From assembly GCA_023101885.1 (NCBI GenBank), contig JALPQD010000160.1, forward strand, positions 62,001 through 126,000: a stretch of 64,000 nucleotides of DNA, in the 5' to 3' direction. This document shows, piece after piece, positions 20,223 to 33,524 of this stretch. Positions within the stretch are counted from its first letter, which is position 1, and each line of letters opens with the position of its first letter. The position numbers and the translations under genes are program-made. The DNA comes from Typhlomys cinereus (lineage: Eukaryota; Chordata; Mammalia; Rodentia; Platacanthomyidae). The notes under the pieces were generated by a model. That model searched no databases, had not been told where the DNA came from, and saw only the letters and a list, made by a program, of their open reading frames with translations.

Positions 20223-23200
20223 GTTTAAGTGCCATACTGAATAGAGCCACATAGAAATAATGAATTTGTTCTTATTGCTGCTATTTGGAAATCAAATTTT
20301 AGTGGTTGATTGCATAGTGTGGTTTTGCATGGTTTCAGAAAAAATTAAGAGCAAAAGATACTCAAAACGTTTTTGAGAATCAAATCAGAAGCTCATTGAC
20401 TAAAACCAACAAAAGCACATTTAGCAGCAGAGGGCATTTTCATGTTAACAGAGCACAGCTGTGATTCTGCTCATTCTAGTGATTTCATGGCAAATTAGAA
20501 GGTTTTTTTAAATGGAAGAGTAACCAACTTCTCATTTGAGATTAGTATACTAGTTTCTGTTGACTAGTTCTAAACTAAGAGATCAATAACACATGCTAGG
20601 TGTGAAGATAGTATTTATTAGCACACTAGAAGAATGAAAGGGAATTTTTTGAGTTAGGGGCAATAGGAAGAATAAAACGGAAAGGAACAAAGGTTTTGTG
20701 GTCCTAGACAGAGTGATATATTTGGAGGTTTATCTAATCACAGAAATATAGTCTCAAAAACAGAATCAAATCTTTTATCGATACAGTAGGGAAACGAAAA
20801 AAGTGTTGTTGACATTATCTTGTAAGAAATTCTGTTTTTGACTTGAAAATATTGTACCATAGAATTCATTAAGCATTTGCCCTGAAGACATAACTTAAAG
20901 GAACCTCTTGGTTTAGGGCTGAAGGATCATTTAAGTAAAAGGAGGAAAAACCAGATATATGAGGTAAACTGCTTTCCCAGTCTTCCAGAAGAAAGGAAAT
21001 AGATTGGTAAAGGGTGTTTACTTAAATCACTAAATTACCTTTATAGTAACTTGAGACCAGGGAAGTACCTATTTAGCAAAGCTGTAATAGAATGTCTTTA
21101 GCAGGAAATCTTAAATATAAGGGCAAACCACTTCAGGACATTGGCTGGGATTTTGAACTATGAACATTAAGCAATCAGGAAGAAAATGACATAGCATTAT
21201 TTGATAGAGTCTGTACCATAAATAATCAGAAAAAATGATCAATGCCTTCGAATTAAATTTCTCTGTCAAGGAAGAAAATAAACAAGTGAGCATGATCATT
21301 TGCTTCAAAAACAGAATGATAAAGATTGAAGCATTTTTGTTGTTGTTGCTGCTGTTGTTTTGTTGTTAAAAACCTATTACACCAATGATCTCTCCTAACT
21401 GAGAAGGGGTGGATAGAGGAGGGAAACAAAAGACGTTTGTTTCCTGGGCTGTTTTTACTCTCTCTGTGCTGTCGAATTAGAACAGCAAGCTGAAATGATT
21501 TACAGAATGAAAAATTCCTGCCCACCCAGTTCACAGACAATGATGTGCAGTAACTACTGTGTTCTGCTATTTGCTGTAATATTTAGCTCAGATGTAGCCA
21601 GAAAATCCCACTTATACACAGAAGAGTCAACCATAAAAAGAAACAGACTTCCTGGCATTGCTCTTACATGTCTACACACAGACACACAAGAAAACAACGT
21701 GCATGTTTTGTGTACATATCAGTTACAATATTTTCATAATATCCTTTTGCTCTTCTGTTCATTTTCCCAAAGAATTTAATATACTTTTTATTTTTGAAGT
21801 TATTTCTGTATTAACATCTCATTTTCGTTCTCCATTGGGATGTTCTCATCTTTCATTTTTCTCTCTTCAAGACTCAGGACTGGATTGTTGTTTGAGTACT
21901 GTAGATAACAAACTCTCATCTAGATTATAAGTGGGCCACAGACGAGATTTTGCCCAATGCATATTTTCGTTATTTTATTCATTAACGTTATTAGAGATGT
22001 AGGCACCCAGGAGAATACAGTGTAGTCTGAAACTGTAGACAGTACTTTTGTTGCTTATGAAAAGCTTAACAGGGACATGCAAGAGAATCTGTGCTAAAAG
22101 AAGAAACCATTATTGGTTGATATATAGATCTACCTACATTATGTACAGGTGTGGACGTGTAATCCAGAACAATTAGAGGTATTGTGGCAAAACAAGTTAT
22201 ATAAAATGAATGCATATGTTTCTCCATAAAAATCCAATTTTATGTTGAAATACCAATTTTTATATTAACTATATTATATCACATTATAGTTTTATAATAT
22301 TATAGACTATTATAAGATCATTTATAATCAACCACTTTAGAAATTCTGGAAAGTAAAGAAGCAATTAGAATTAATAGAGAACCAATGAATGGTAACATAG
22401 AATAGTCATTTTTATATGTGTGGTCTTTTTATTGGATTTTATTGATATTAGGCACTAAAACAGAGGTAGCCCAGGAATCACAGAAAAACACTCTAGATGT
22501 ATGCCATCCTAAATAAGAAGCAAAGTTGTTTTTTGGTTCCTTTTGTGTTGTCTCTTTCTCTCCCATCCATCCCATAGTCTATGACTTTTTGCCTGTTCAG
22601 CAAAACTCCAGGAACCTTGCTCGACTAGAAGGCTGCTCAGTCCTCAAGAGGAATACTCTAGGCAGTAAATTACCTCCTTGGCTTCTCGTCATTCTTCAGA
22701 CAGAGTAAACTCAACAATGTAGATATGAACTGATTGCTTACTTCAGTGACGTTTTCTTGGAGACATCAGGTTTACGGATCCTCCCATTCCTACACTGCAC
22801 CTTTGTTTCACATGGGCATGGTAACACAGTATAGTTTTAGAAGATAAAAAATTTGCTATTAAGACTTCATGTATAATATATGTCTGTTGCCACAATGAAT
22901 TGGCTAGATTTAGCAAAGGTCAAAGTTCGTCCACCCACTGATAAGGCTTTCCCACATCTTCTCAATATCTGAGCACATATGGACATTTGAGAAATGAGCT
23001 TAGGAAGCAAGGAGACAAATGAGTTATAGGCACTTGGGTTATATTTGTATGACAGCAGAGAAGGATCTTAACTTCGCATCTGCTGCCATCTGATTGGATA
23101 TTTTGGGAAGTAGTTAAGGAAATTTATGCCTAAACATGTAAATCATGAAGAGTGTATCCTGGCTAGCATGTAATGGTGGAGTAAGAATTACACATGATAA

Positions 23201-23499
23201 AGAGGAAAGGCAGGTGAAGCTTTAGAAAAGGGACACATTCTATATTTTCTCAATTCAATTTACATATTCCTATATCTCACCCTCAAAAAACACTTTTGGG
23301 CCTATGACTGAAACTCAATGTATCTGAATGAACTATCAGTAGATAGTTGTTTCCTACTTAATTCAAAACTAGTGTTGATAATAGTTTATGGTTTCAGCTC
23401 AGGGCAGATAATTGAAATCTACATTGTCTTCTACTGCTTTATCATTTAAAGATCAGTATTCTGTAGTACATTTTGTTTTGTTGTTTCGCCTTGCATATT
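20223..23499. other. Unique AT-rich sequence, no gene seen
   Basis: Frames of 60-95 codons exist (for example 21495-21779 plus and 21253-21540 minus, the latter containing a poly-Gln run encoded by a TTG/CTG repeat at about 21338-21366). None has a recognisable domain or support as an exon. A very AT-rich stretch lies at 22250-22330. No RNA gene seen. Confidence 0.5.
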
Positions 23500-23504
23500 A
23501 AACA

Positions 23505-23605
23505 TGAAATCATTATGACATTATATAGTCCAGGACTGAACTCATGCCTTTTCGGTTTTAGCCTTGCCAATGCTGAGATTAGAGTGTGCTAACATATCCA
23601 TGTAG
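23505..23605 (-). mobile_element. B1-like SINE remnant
   Basis: Read on the minus strand it resembles the middle and 5' part of a B1 SINE. On the plus strand TAGTCCAGGACTGAACTCAT and CAATGCTGAGATTAGAGTGT parallel the usual CAGGCTGGCCTTGAACTCA and AGTGCTGGGATTAAAGG. It is strongly diverged, with no recognisable tail. Confidence 0.5.
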
Positions 23606-23924
23606 TACAACCTGATTCATTCACAATCATCTTAGCACATGTAAAGTTTTAGATCCATTGCCCAGGTGAGGACTGAATATCCCAGAGCCTTTAATCACAC
23701 CAATCATCCATGTGAGAATTGCATGCCCAGGAAAGCTCTATCCCCAAGTGTTAATGCTGTGAACTCAGTGAGCTTGGGAAGCTTCAAGCACCACCCACTG
23801 CACTAGCACACAGCATTCCCAGGAGCCAAGTCTCACCTGCCACTTGGGTGTAGACAGTATGTCCATTGAAGATTTGGTCATCATCTTCACAGTTTATAAT
23901 AACTAGGTATCATTTTTTCAATAT

Positions 23925-24050
23925 TTATTCATTTATTCATGCATGTACATGTCACAGTATATATGTGGAGATCAGAGGGCAAATTGCAGGGATCGATTCT
24001 CTTCTTTCACCATATGAGTTCCAGGAATTAAATGCACATTGCCAAGTTTG
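23925..24050 (-). mobile_element. B2/B3-type SINE remnant
   Basis: The plus strand shows TATATGTGGAGATCAGAGGG, then GCAGGGATCGATTCTCTTCT and CACCATATGAGTTCCAGGAA. These match the reverse complement of the middle of rodent B3/B2 SINEs (GTGGAGGTCAGAGGACAACT... TCTCCTTCCACCATGTGGGT). It is old and lacks a clear head. Confidence 0.65.
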
Positions 24051-24289
24051 ATTGTCTTTTTCCTGCTTAGCAATCTTATAAGCCTCTAGTACCTCTTGAA
24101 CAGTTTAAATACTTGCTCTGAAAGATAAGAATGATTTAAAATAATTAATAAATGATAAATATTTCACTGATGGCTTAGATCCAGTATACAGGTCCCAATA
24201 TGAAAACATAGGTAACATGCAAAATCAAAGCAACCTAACACCTCCAAAAATCATTAATACTATATTAATGTCATCTTGTGAAAGTGAAA

Positions 24290-24745
24290 TAGAAAAAATT
24301 CCAGAAGAGAAATTAAAATAGTATCTTCAAAGGACTTAAAGAAGTGTGGGGAAAGAATCCTTATTCAACCATGATGGGAGTGTAAACTTGGAGCAGTCAT
24401 TGTAGAAATCAATGTGGACATTGTTCTAAAAGCTTAACTTAAAACTTCCATATGATCCAGTCATATTATTCCTGGGCATAAACCTAAAGGACTCTATATG
24501 CTACCATAGAGATTCTTAAAAAAATCCATAACAAGGAAATGGAATCAGTCAGATATCCATCTACAGATGAATGAATAATGAAAATGCATACATACATACA
24601 TACACTGAATTTTGTTTAACCACAAAGAAAAATGAAATCATGCAATTAGCAGGAAAATGAATGAATTGGAAAATATGATATTAAATGATGCAACAACCTA
24701 TACTCAGAAAGTCAACCCTTATACTCATATCTTAGCTTATATATT
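24290..24745 (+). mobile_element. Old L1, ORF2 C-terminal fragment
   Basis: ATGATGGGAGTGTAAACTTG, CTTCCATATGATCCAGTCAT with TTCCTGGGCATAAACC, and GGAATCAGTCAGATATCCAT with the ATGAATGAATAATGAAAATG block are the classic L1 ORF2 C-terminal landmarks ([11 protein letters not shown] and MWYIY regions). A CATA tandem run (about 24588-24605) interrupts the MWYIY-equivalent part. It is highly decayed; upstream (24230-24290) and downstream limits are approximate. Confidence 0.75.
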
Positions 24746-25149
24746 TTTATATGCATTTATTGAGGTGGGAGTGAGCAGAGTAATGGCAGGAAGCTAGAAA
24801 GAGGTCCACTAAAGAGAAAAAACTACTTTCAGCAGAATATTACTCTTCAATTACATCTCAGCATATGTTTTCTATAAAATATTCAGATCCTAAAAAGTCA
24901 GGATCAATAGTATCTGATCATTTATGAAGTAGTTTAAATTGCTGATTAGGAATTATTGTTCAAATTTACTTTCAGAACATATTTCTTCTTCTCATCAGTA
25001 ATGCCACTGAAAGAACTGTGGTTTTTTTCACATGTTACATATTTAATTATTTCCATTGGTTTTGATTTTGACAACTTTCACATTTCATTAGCATTATATA
25101 AATTTAAATCTAATAAAATATTGTAAATATGAAAAAATAGCCTGCCCAC

Positions 25150-25852
25150 CTGGGACAGGACTTGCTCTCCATCCCAGGGGGTGACATCTAATATCCATCA
25201 GGATGGAGCCAAGGGTGGTGCAGGAGCAGCAAAACTGAAAAAAAATCAACAAACCATAATTCGGAAAATCAGAGACTCTACATCAACCACCTGGAACCAG
25301 GACAGCCTAATCTCTCCCCATCCTAAAGCTCAGGGATATTTGCGGAAGAGGGGGCAGTAAGATTTTAAGAGCCTAAAGATGGCGAGTAGCAACGATATGC
25401 AAGATACTCCATACAAGTTAGGACCAAAGTAATCATAATAAGACTTTGCATGACCTGCACAATGACCAACACATCATTGAACCCCCAAAGTCTAGCATGG
25501 ATCACAGGCACTACAATCCTTAGAGGCAAGGGATTAACAGCTACAATAGTGTTCCTATACTAAAGGGAAACACACACAAAAAAGAGCTCTAGTTAATGCC
25601 ATTGAGTCTTTACACCTCATCAGAGAGGAGGACTCAGAGGGAAGTTTGACATGCACACTGTAGGATGCTCCAGGAGTGGGGGAGGGGAGGGAGCACTGGG
25701 AGAAAGGGAGGGAGGGGGGAAAGGAAAGGGAAAAGGTGGGGAGGGAGCAAGGGGATCCAGGGAGGAGTGGAGGGAGGGAGGGGAATGGGGTACTTATCAA
25801 CTTTGTATGAGTGGAAGAAATAAAAAATAAAATAAAAAAAGAAAAAAAATAA
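25150..25852 (+). mobile_element. L1 3' UTR fragment, sense, older copy
   Basis: Aligns with the shared L1 3' UTR: GGGGGTGACATCTAATATCC, CAGCAAAACTGAAAAAAAAT, TCTCCCCATCCTAAAGCTCA, a G-rich tract at about 25675-25790, and ACTTTGTATGAGTGGAAGAA plus A-rich tail. Substitutions are more frequent than in the TSD-flanked copies, so this is an earlier insertion. The first about 35 bases are poorly matched. No TSD resolved. Confidence 0.85.
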
Positions 25853-28224
25853 AGATAATTGAATGTTTTTGAGTCCGTGTCACTGAAAACCCAGGGATGT
25901 ATTTTTGTTGCTGTTCATAAATATGTTCAAGTGAATCAAGGATGCCTGAGGTCCACAACAGATGCAGTTAAGTGTTGACATTCAGTTGTAGAAAGAATAC
26001 CTTTTAAATAGTTGTGGATCAGACATTCTGACTGGTCATGTGCTTCTGCTGTGGCTTTGGAGAAGAAAGTTTAGTTTTATATCCAACTGATTCAATGGGT
26101 TGCTGTCTACAAGAAGCATGGGCACTGTAGCAAAAAGAACAGAAAAAAATGGAAAAGGAAAAGAAGATACCCATTTTATATGAATAGATTCTCAAACATG
26201 TTGGAATTCCAGCTCTCTACCATTATTAGGCTTTATGACAACGTTTTCTCTTTTTTAGAGATACATAAGATGCTTTTCCTTCCTTTCATTTTGAAATTTG
26301 TTTTTATATATGTTGCTTTAGGACGAATTACACTCCAGATGCATTTTTAGCAAGCTTAGTCAATACTATATGTCCAAATTTTAATATTTGTATGAGAGAA
26401 AAGAATATCTATCATTAATTCTTATTTTTTCCTTCTTAAAGGCAAGGCACAAGTCTGCATGATTTATAAAAATTAACACATTTACTCAATCAACAGCTCT
26501 CCTATAATGTAGGTGTTGTACTCCTTTTATTTTAAAGAAAATTAATAACACAAAGAGATTTTAATTAATTATCTCAAGTTGCATAGTAGCTCTGAAATTT
26601 GAACTATATTACAAGAGGCATGTCGGCTAACAGTCTGTACATATTTTTGTGGCTTTTGTTGCTGTTATTATTGGGTTTGGGCGTTTTCTTAAGAAACTTT
26701 TTGGGGCCCAAGTGACAGATTCTAGAAAAGTTTATTAAAAAATAAAGAGCAGATTTTTTTTTTACTTCCACTTGCACTCAGTGGATTTTTCAGAGTTAGG
26801 TCGACAAAATCATCAGTATATTTTGAGGTATTTGCTATTCAAAAAAAAATCGTGAATATAGGTTTCTCCTATTTTTAATATCCCTCTGGTTTACTGAAAG
26901 TGTTCTGAGAATCGGTTTTCCTTTTGGAATTTTGAAGTTGTAAACACGTGGTTGTGCCTCGATTCCTAACTGGAACCACATGGATGGAGAAATGACTTCA
27001 CATGGCTCATGTAAAAGTCATTTGCTCCTTCTTAGCATGGTAATAGAGTCCATCTGACTTAGTCTGCCTATGAGGCGGTGGAGAGTAATAGTTAGGACCG
27101 ACTGGGTTTGAAGTAACATACATTCAATCTTAAGCCAACAAGGGAATTCATAGACGGGACATCAGTGTTTATCATGAACCTAAAATGCAGATTTAAGCTG
27201 ATCTTCAAAAACTAAGGCTCCATGTGCCAAGTGCTTTCGGTCTGCTTTTCTCCTTTATCTGTTTCATTTGTTGCTCAGCAGCATTTTTGCTGTTCTCATC
27301 TGCATAGTAGATTAAACAATGCTTGGAGTTAAACAATGTTCTTGGAGTCTATGCCCTGTGTCCAAACTTTTCAGGAAGTTTATCATTCCTACCTTGGATT
27401 ACTTGTGTATTCTTAGTCAAATTAATTGTCTTCAGATAACTAGAGTTGGTTCTGATTTTTCATTTATCGACTTCTGAAACGGGAAAGGAGTGCATGTAGG
27501 TAGGGGCAGTGAGAGTTCTTTGGATAAGAGGATTCTAGATAGCTGAACAATAAAGTTATAGCACCAAGTCTGATATTTATTTGACTTTTAATTATTTAGC
27601 TGAAAGATAATTTGAGGATTGTTTTGCAAAAGTCTTTTTAAGGATTCAAAAAGACAAAGCCCCAACTCAATAATTCATATAGCATCAGTGCATATGATTT
27701 TGGTATGATTTGCAATGGAATAAAAAATTGGCTTAATTAAGAAACATAAAAATACCATAAATTACTAGGTAATTTGCTATGTATTTGTTCTCACTCAGTT
27801 GCTGAGCAGGAAAACCACTGATGTAATTTTCATCCTAATTTTCTCCTAGACACGGGAAAATAATGAAGAATAATGAATAACTGCAAAGGAAACAGCAGAA
27901 GTTAAAACAAGAGAAGTATGATGAAGAAAAAGGATAGAGAAGAGAGAGGAAGAAGATGAAGAGGAAAAAGGAATGGAGGGGAGGATAGATTTTCAGTCTT
28001 ATGGTTGATATATTGATTACTTTATTCTCTACATGGTGTAATTTCTTAAATTGGGTAGTAATAACATTTGGTCTTCTTGACCTAAGGGGAGAGTTATAAA
28101 TTTGAGAGAGATGAAGGTGACAGGCATCAATATGTAGATTTTGAATTTCAGTTTACCTGTTTAGAGAAATGAAATACTTGTTCCATAAATGAAGTTATTT
28201 TCACTAATGCTCACTACCATGGTT
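25853..28224. other. Unique AT-rich sequence, no gene seen
   Basis: No frame of 60 or more codons is present. The segment around 27580-27850 is repeat-free with homeodomain-like AATTA cores and could be conserved non-coding DNA, but this cannot be judged from one sequence. A purine-rich stretch lies at about 27910-27985. Confidence 0.45.
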
Positions 28225-28553
28225 CTAATGGGATTTGTCCCCAATAGGCTCAAGTGTTTGAAATATTAGCTGGTATTAAGCTGGTTGTGGTATCTTTAAG
28301 AAGTAGTACCTTGCTGGAGGAAGGCATGCCACCAGGGGTGGGCCTTGAGGTTTGCTAGCACAGCCTTGCTTCTTTCTGTTTTCTGCAGTATCCTGAATGG
28401 AACTTCTGTTTCTGCCCTCAGCTGTACAATTTTCTCAATAAATGGACTGTATTCTCTCTGGAACCAGAAGCCAAATAAATAGCTATTGTTCCCTTATGAT
28501 ACTCAAGCCTGAATATTTTCTCATAGCAACAACAACAACAACAAAAAGAAACT
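28225..28553 (+). mobile_element. Old medium-reiteration repeat (copy 2)
   Basis: GGATTTGTCCCCAATAGGCT, CTTGCTGGAGGAAGGCATGC, GGTGGGCCTTGAGGTTTGCT and ACTGTATTCTCTCTGGAACC with a CAATAAATGG-like end match copy 1 at 16590-16885. A CAA tandem run at about 28528-28545 lies just before the terminal ACTGTAAC. It is non-coding. Confidence 0.65.
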
Positions 28554-31369
28554 GTAACATTCACTCAATTGGACCTGTCCTGCTACCAAGTTGGTGCACA
28601 ATAGCCAAAGAAAAGCAGTGGTGATTTTTTTTGTTGATGAAGTCTGCTTTTCCCTCATGCTCATCTCAGACCAGAAGTAGAAGAATCTTAGAATCTCTGG
28701 ATTTATGTACAAGGAGATGACTGAAAGCACCCAGTTTGCACAGCCTTTGCATCAGGCTAATGAGCACATGGCTTCTTCCTGGCAGAATAGTGAGAAAGGC
28801 ACAGCATTGTCAACGAGACATGAAATGAGTATTTTTCACTTGGTACTGGTATATATAAATAACTTTGAGGGATTTGTTCTCCCCTTTCCATTCTTGTTCC
28901 CCATATGTGAGCTACCTAGTCACCTCTTAGAATCTAAACATAAACAATTGGGAAAAACTTTTGATGAAAGACTTCTATTGTGTGAGGAAGCATTATATGA
29001 TAAGATTATTTCAAACTGACTGTCACTCAAACTGACCAACACTCAAAGGCATAGGCTTGAGGTAAAATTGGAGTGATAGTAGATATAGAAAATTCCATAT
29101 TATGAACACACATGAACGTATAATAGAGCTTTTAGTTATGTATTCAATGGCATAATGGAAAATATTACTCAATGACTAGTTTTCATTTATATTTGCTCAG
29201 TAAAATCTGTTCTTTAACACATAGATGTTAAAAATAATTATTTAAAAATTATGCCCATTGCTCACCAATGTGCAGGGCTCCCCCACCCTCTTTTAAATTT
29301 TCCTCTGCCCAAATCCATGGGAACAAAGATCTCTGGTATTTTAATTATTTGGATCGCGTTCAAGTGGAATGACATCATTGCTAGAATTTTTTATTTGCCC
29401 CTTTGAGATTCAATCCTACTCGGTTGCTCAGTGTTTACTCATCTTGCTCACTTCCTCAAACCTTCTAGAACTTAACCATCACCAGAACGAGACCTCCTTG
29501 GATGCTGTTGCTCATCTTGCCAGCGATAAAAAAGCATCTTTTAAGTGTACTTTCCGCTGAAGCCACCACATGTGCACCATATATAGTCCTTAATATAAAT
29601 CATGAGGAGAGGGCTTCCAGTATCCTCCAAGTAAAGTCTTGAACTTGGTATGTTGTAGCCGTTTGTCTTTGATCCGAGGAAACCCACAATTGAATTAACA
29701 GAGATGATTTCTTTCTTGTTTTCCTCTTTCTCTTATGTCCTGGTAGATTTGCAGCTCAGGGTATCCCTGGAGACCTAGGAGACATCATCCTATTTGGAAT
29801 GTAGGCAAATGCTCCAACTCATTTGGTGAGTGTTAGCAAAACAAAGTGACAAAGCTGGACTGTTCAAAAGGGTAAAACTCATTGTGGCCCTGTGGTCACG
29901 AATACCATTAGTAATTGAGGTTAGTTTTCTTGATGTTTGCCCAATCTATCATTATCTCACAGAGGTAAGAATCACAAAAGGTTCATCATAACCAACTGAT
30001 GGATTATACTTTGCTGAGGATTTCTCTGTGTCACTCTACTATTTAGACTTACATTTTGCTGATTTGAGCTCTGTCTCTAAATCAGTTACAAGGACTGTCA
30101 TGTGGAAGACATTTGTAAAATAGTTTACCTGTTGACTTTGTTTTGCCACTATCAAGATTCCAGTACAAAGGAACCAATGTCCCATTAGCATATGTTCTTG
30201 AAAGTGTTGGGTATGCATAACAATTATGCAAATCACTTATAGGTTTAATAGGACAGCAGATTGTACCAAGGCTTCTCCTGGGTAGCCATTCCTTACCACC
30301 AAGATTTCAATTCTATCTCTGTATTTCATCTCATCATATTTTTTCAGAGTTATTTAGAATGACCTTTAAAGGAGGTCATTATGTTTTAAGCTGATCCTTT
30401 AGAAAGAGGATAAAGAAGTTTAGTACACTTTTTGAGAGTTGGGAATGAAGCTAATCTGAAAATTATGCAATTTTATAAAGAAACAACTTTCATACATATT
30501 TTATTACAGATCAAGGAGAAAGGAGTATTAGTTAAAACTGATCAGTCAGGGTGTTTATATGATCACAAAACAGGGTTCAAGCATTCACAAAAGTTACTTC
30601 GAAGAAGCAAAAGAAAAATCACTTGAAAGGATCCTTAAAGTGGGTAAAAACTCAGTTCTTTGCACAATGCCAGATAGATTGACAGCTTCCTAGTGGCTAG
30701 ATTGGATATGTGGCCCCTGCCTTGAATCATTGTTTTGGAGTATCCATACTTTTAAAAAAAATTTACAAAACAAAAATCAAATTGACTTTCAGAAGACATT
30801 TTATATGTTTGCTTTTAGTGAAGGGGACAAAGAGGGAGTTTTTCCTGAGCATGACAACACTGAACTATGGAGAAAGTTTCTTCATCTACAAATCTCTCTG
30901 CCCCACACACTGGAGTCAATTTCTATGGAATGTAGTATACAGAGGGTGAGATGAGTCACATTTAACCTTAAATTCCAGAAGGAACAACAAGGAACACAGA
31001 TTCCAACTCATATAGCTTGCTGCTCAAATTGTTTATTAAAAACAATGACTCTTAAACAGCAAAACTTTATAGAACAATAAACAGGAGGCTTCCCCCATTT
31101 TCAGAAGATGAGAGGTAATACCTCCTTCATCTCTCTGCACAGTGGGCTAAACTTGGTTACAACAGAGCTTGAAGAGGGAAAGGTGGTTTAGAAAAAAATG
31201 TGGTGAACACTACCTTAAGTATTATAGGCTAATCTTACTAGGGAGGTCTTGTCTCCCTTATCTCCTTGATGTGATGAGATGAGAATAGGTATCATCTATA
31301 AGACTCGTTCCCATAATCTGTAACTCCAGTGTAATCATGAAGAAAACATTAAACTCAGAGTCATTACAC
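28554..31369. other. Unique AT-rich sequence, no gene seen
   Basis: Frames of 60-104 codons (for example 28705-29019 plus) show no recognised domain. No repeat or RNA gene was identified. Confidence 0.45.
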
Positions 31370-31615
31370 AGGATGCTGGCAAAGCTCCTGAAGGATATCA
31401 AGGCCATGAAAAACTGGAAAGTGGTCACAAACTGTTGGGGAGTAAGAAGTCATGATAACTGAATGCAATGCCGGAGTATTTGATTCAGTCTCAGAAAGAA
31501 TACGTGAATGGAAGACTAATGGCATTCATATACTGTTTGCAGCATAGTTAATAACATCTTATCAATGTCAAGTGTTTAATTTGATGAATGTTATGGTATT
31601 TCACACTTTTCCCAT
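31370..31615 (+). mobile_element. Possible ancient L1M-type 3' end
   Basis: The pattern CTGAAGGATATCAAGGCCAT, GTCATGATAACTGAATGCAA, then TTAATAACATCTTATCAATG and ATGTTATGGT resembles a widespread ancient mammalian repeat that I recall as an L1 (M-type) 3' region. Divergence is high and the family assignment is from memory. Confidence 0.35.
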
Positions 31616-31789
31616 TATAACTTTTTCTTTTCCCTAGCAGTCTCCCTCCTATTTTTCATGTCTTTTCACATGTGTGGCTCACTGAGTTTCATTTGACGTG
31701 GCTTAAAACTATTTTCTTTCTTTCTTTTTCTTTTGTTTTGGGGGGGGGGAGGCAGGGGTGGGTGGGCAAGGGGTTTTAGTTCTCACTTG

Positions 31790-32160
31790 TAATTGTTCAG
31801 TTACAGTCAGTCCAGTCTGGCAGAGGAGGTCGTATAAACAGCAGGGCAGGAGAGGACTGGCTGTGTCATGCTCACAGGACCACTGTGAGAGAGGTACACT
31901 TCTCTTGTCAGACCAGCATGTCTGGCCACGTATAGCAGATCAGTTTCCTGAGCCAGTTCTCTCCATCTTACCCTCCGGCCCAGGGTCTGATCCCACTCAC
32001 CATGGGCTGGGTCCTCCCCATCAATTGGACAATCTCCAGCAGACTTGCTTGAGGCTTAACTTAACCACTAGTTTTTCACAACTGTGTCCAGAACTCAAGA
32101 CTTCAATAGTCAAATTGACATCTGCATCTAACTTTGACATTTTATTTTTCTATCCTAGAC
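31790..32160 (+). mobile_element. Dispersed repeat, pair member 1
   Basis: Aligns with 36130-36485: CCAGCATGTCTGGCCACGTA, CTCTCCATCTTACCCTCCGG, CACTCACCATGGGCTGGGTC, CATCAATTGGACAATCTCCA and the end with AACTTTGAC. It resembles a rodent medium-reiteration repeat containing 'CACCATGGGCTGGGTC'. I cannot name the family. The strand is arbitrary. A 141-codon frame across it has no recognisable domain. Confidence 0.6.
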
Positions 32161-32309
32161 ACATAAATCCTTTTTTTTTTTGATTTTCATGGCTTAAAGC
32201 CAATTTTTAAATAAGTTTTGAGATAGCTATTTCTAAATACCCTTGTGATCTACTCACATTGGATAAAGAATGTCACTTTCAGTTAAAGAAGGTAAAGCAG
32301 GTTCAGTGA

Positions 32310-32455
32310 AATATCCAAGCCTGATGATTTGAAAGCCAGCACCAGAACTGTGATCTGAGTTCGATCTTCAGGACCCAGGGGGTAGAGGAGAGCACCTCCC
32401 CGTGACTGCTGTAGCACGCGTGCACCTGCTCATACAAATAAATAAGCACAAGAGA
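32310..32455 (+). mobile_element. B2/B3-type SINE, old copy
   Basis: GCCTGATGATTTGAAAGCCA, GAGTTCGATCTTCAGGACCC (B-box-like), GTAGCACGCGTGCACCTGCT and a CAAATAAATAAGCAC tail match the rodent B3/B2 layout. The head upstream is not recognisable and no TSD was found. Confidence 0.65.
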
Positions 32456-33469
32456 AAGGGAATTTCTAGTTAAGTCTGAGTAAGTTAAGAAATCAAAGAA
32501 AGCACGTCAAGCCAGAGAAATACAATCACTAGGTTTTTATTGAATAACAGCAGTAAGAAAAAATTGACTTGCTGTAATACTGCATAAAGATGAAAACTCT
32601 CCATATTCCTTTATAATTCTCCAGAGATGTGAGTTCTCCTTTTATTTCCTCCCTGTAACATGACCTCCCTCCTAATAGTAACCACATACACTTATCCCCA
32701 TTATACATAGTCCCCAGAGTCTCCCTTTAGGAAGTTCAAAGGGGATTTTTTTTTCACACCCAAATTATTCTGAGGTATTTTCCTTCTTTCTTCTTCTGGC
32801 ATGTTTATCTTGTTTTAATCACCTTGCCTCTACTATGGTTTTCTGCTATGTCAAACGAGTAAGTCATGTGAGGAGGCTGGTAGCCAGCTGTTTTCCTTGT
32901 GCTGTAGGAACTGCAGAGACCAGCGCCCAACTAGAGCCACTGCAGACACGGTCTCCGGGAAATCCTGCACTCGTGGCCTGTTCTGAAAGTGCAGGTGCCG
33001 ACGGCAAACGTGTCTGAAGCTACATATTTGAACATTGGAGAACATAGGGTCTATTCATCCAAGTTAAAATAGAATGAAAACTTAGGAGGCTGGCTATAAG
33101 AGACAAATGCTCATATTTCCTACAAGGATATAGACTGACACCCCCTGCCTCTAAAAACAACAACAAAAAATACTCACTAAAATAGAAGGGATTAAATTAA
33201 GGATTTTTTTAATGATTTATCTCAAATGTGTAGAACATTGTTCTGGGTTACTGAAGGAGAAAAGAAATCTAAGTCTCATAAGCCTAGCGAAAGGAGTGGT
33301 ATGAACACCTATCACGAGAAACTGGATAAAAACTGCAATTCTTTCTCAGAAGCTCACTTACTTGGGATCACAGAGGAAATGTTTCTTTGTGTTAAATGTT
33401 TATAGCAATTTAATATTTCAAACTTTCTTTTTTCAAAGATATTTGTTTATGTGTGGTGTGCTTGCATGT
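32456..33469. other. Unique sequence, no gene seen
   Basis: No supported gene, RNA or repeat. Short frames at 32835-33017 and its antisense are chance. Confidence 0.45.
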
Positions 33470-33524
33470 CTCTTTTTCTCTGTCTCTCTGTCTCTCTGTC
33501 TCTCTGTCTCTCTGTCTCTCTCTC
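33470..33524. repeat. (TCTCTG)n microsatellite
   Basis: A near-perfect TCTCTG hexamer-type run with imperfect ends. A second TC run lies at about 33609-33632. Leucine/serine-rich frames across both are artefacts. Confidence 0.9.

Noticed and set aside
31758..32183. 141-codon plus-strand frame
   Set aside because: It lies in a dispersed repeat that has a second, independently mutated copy at 36130-36485 without the frame.
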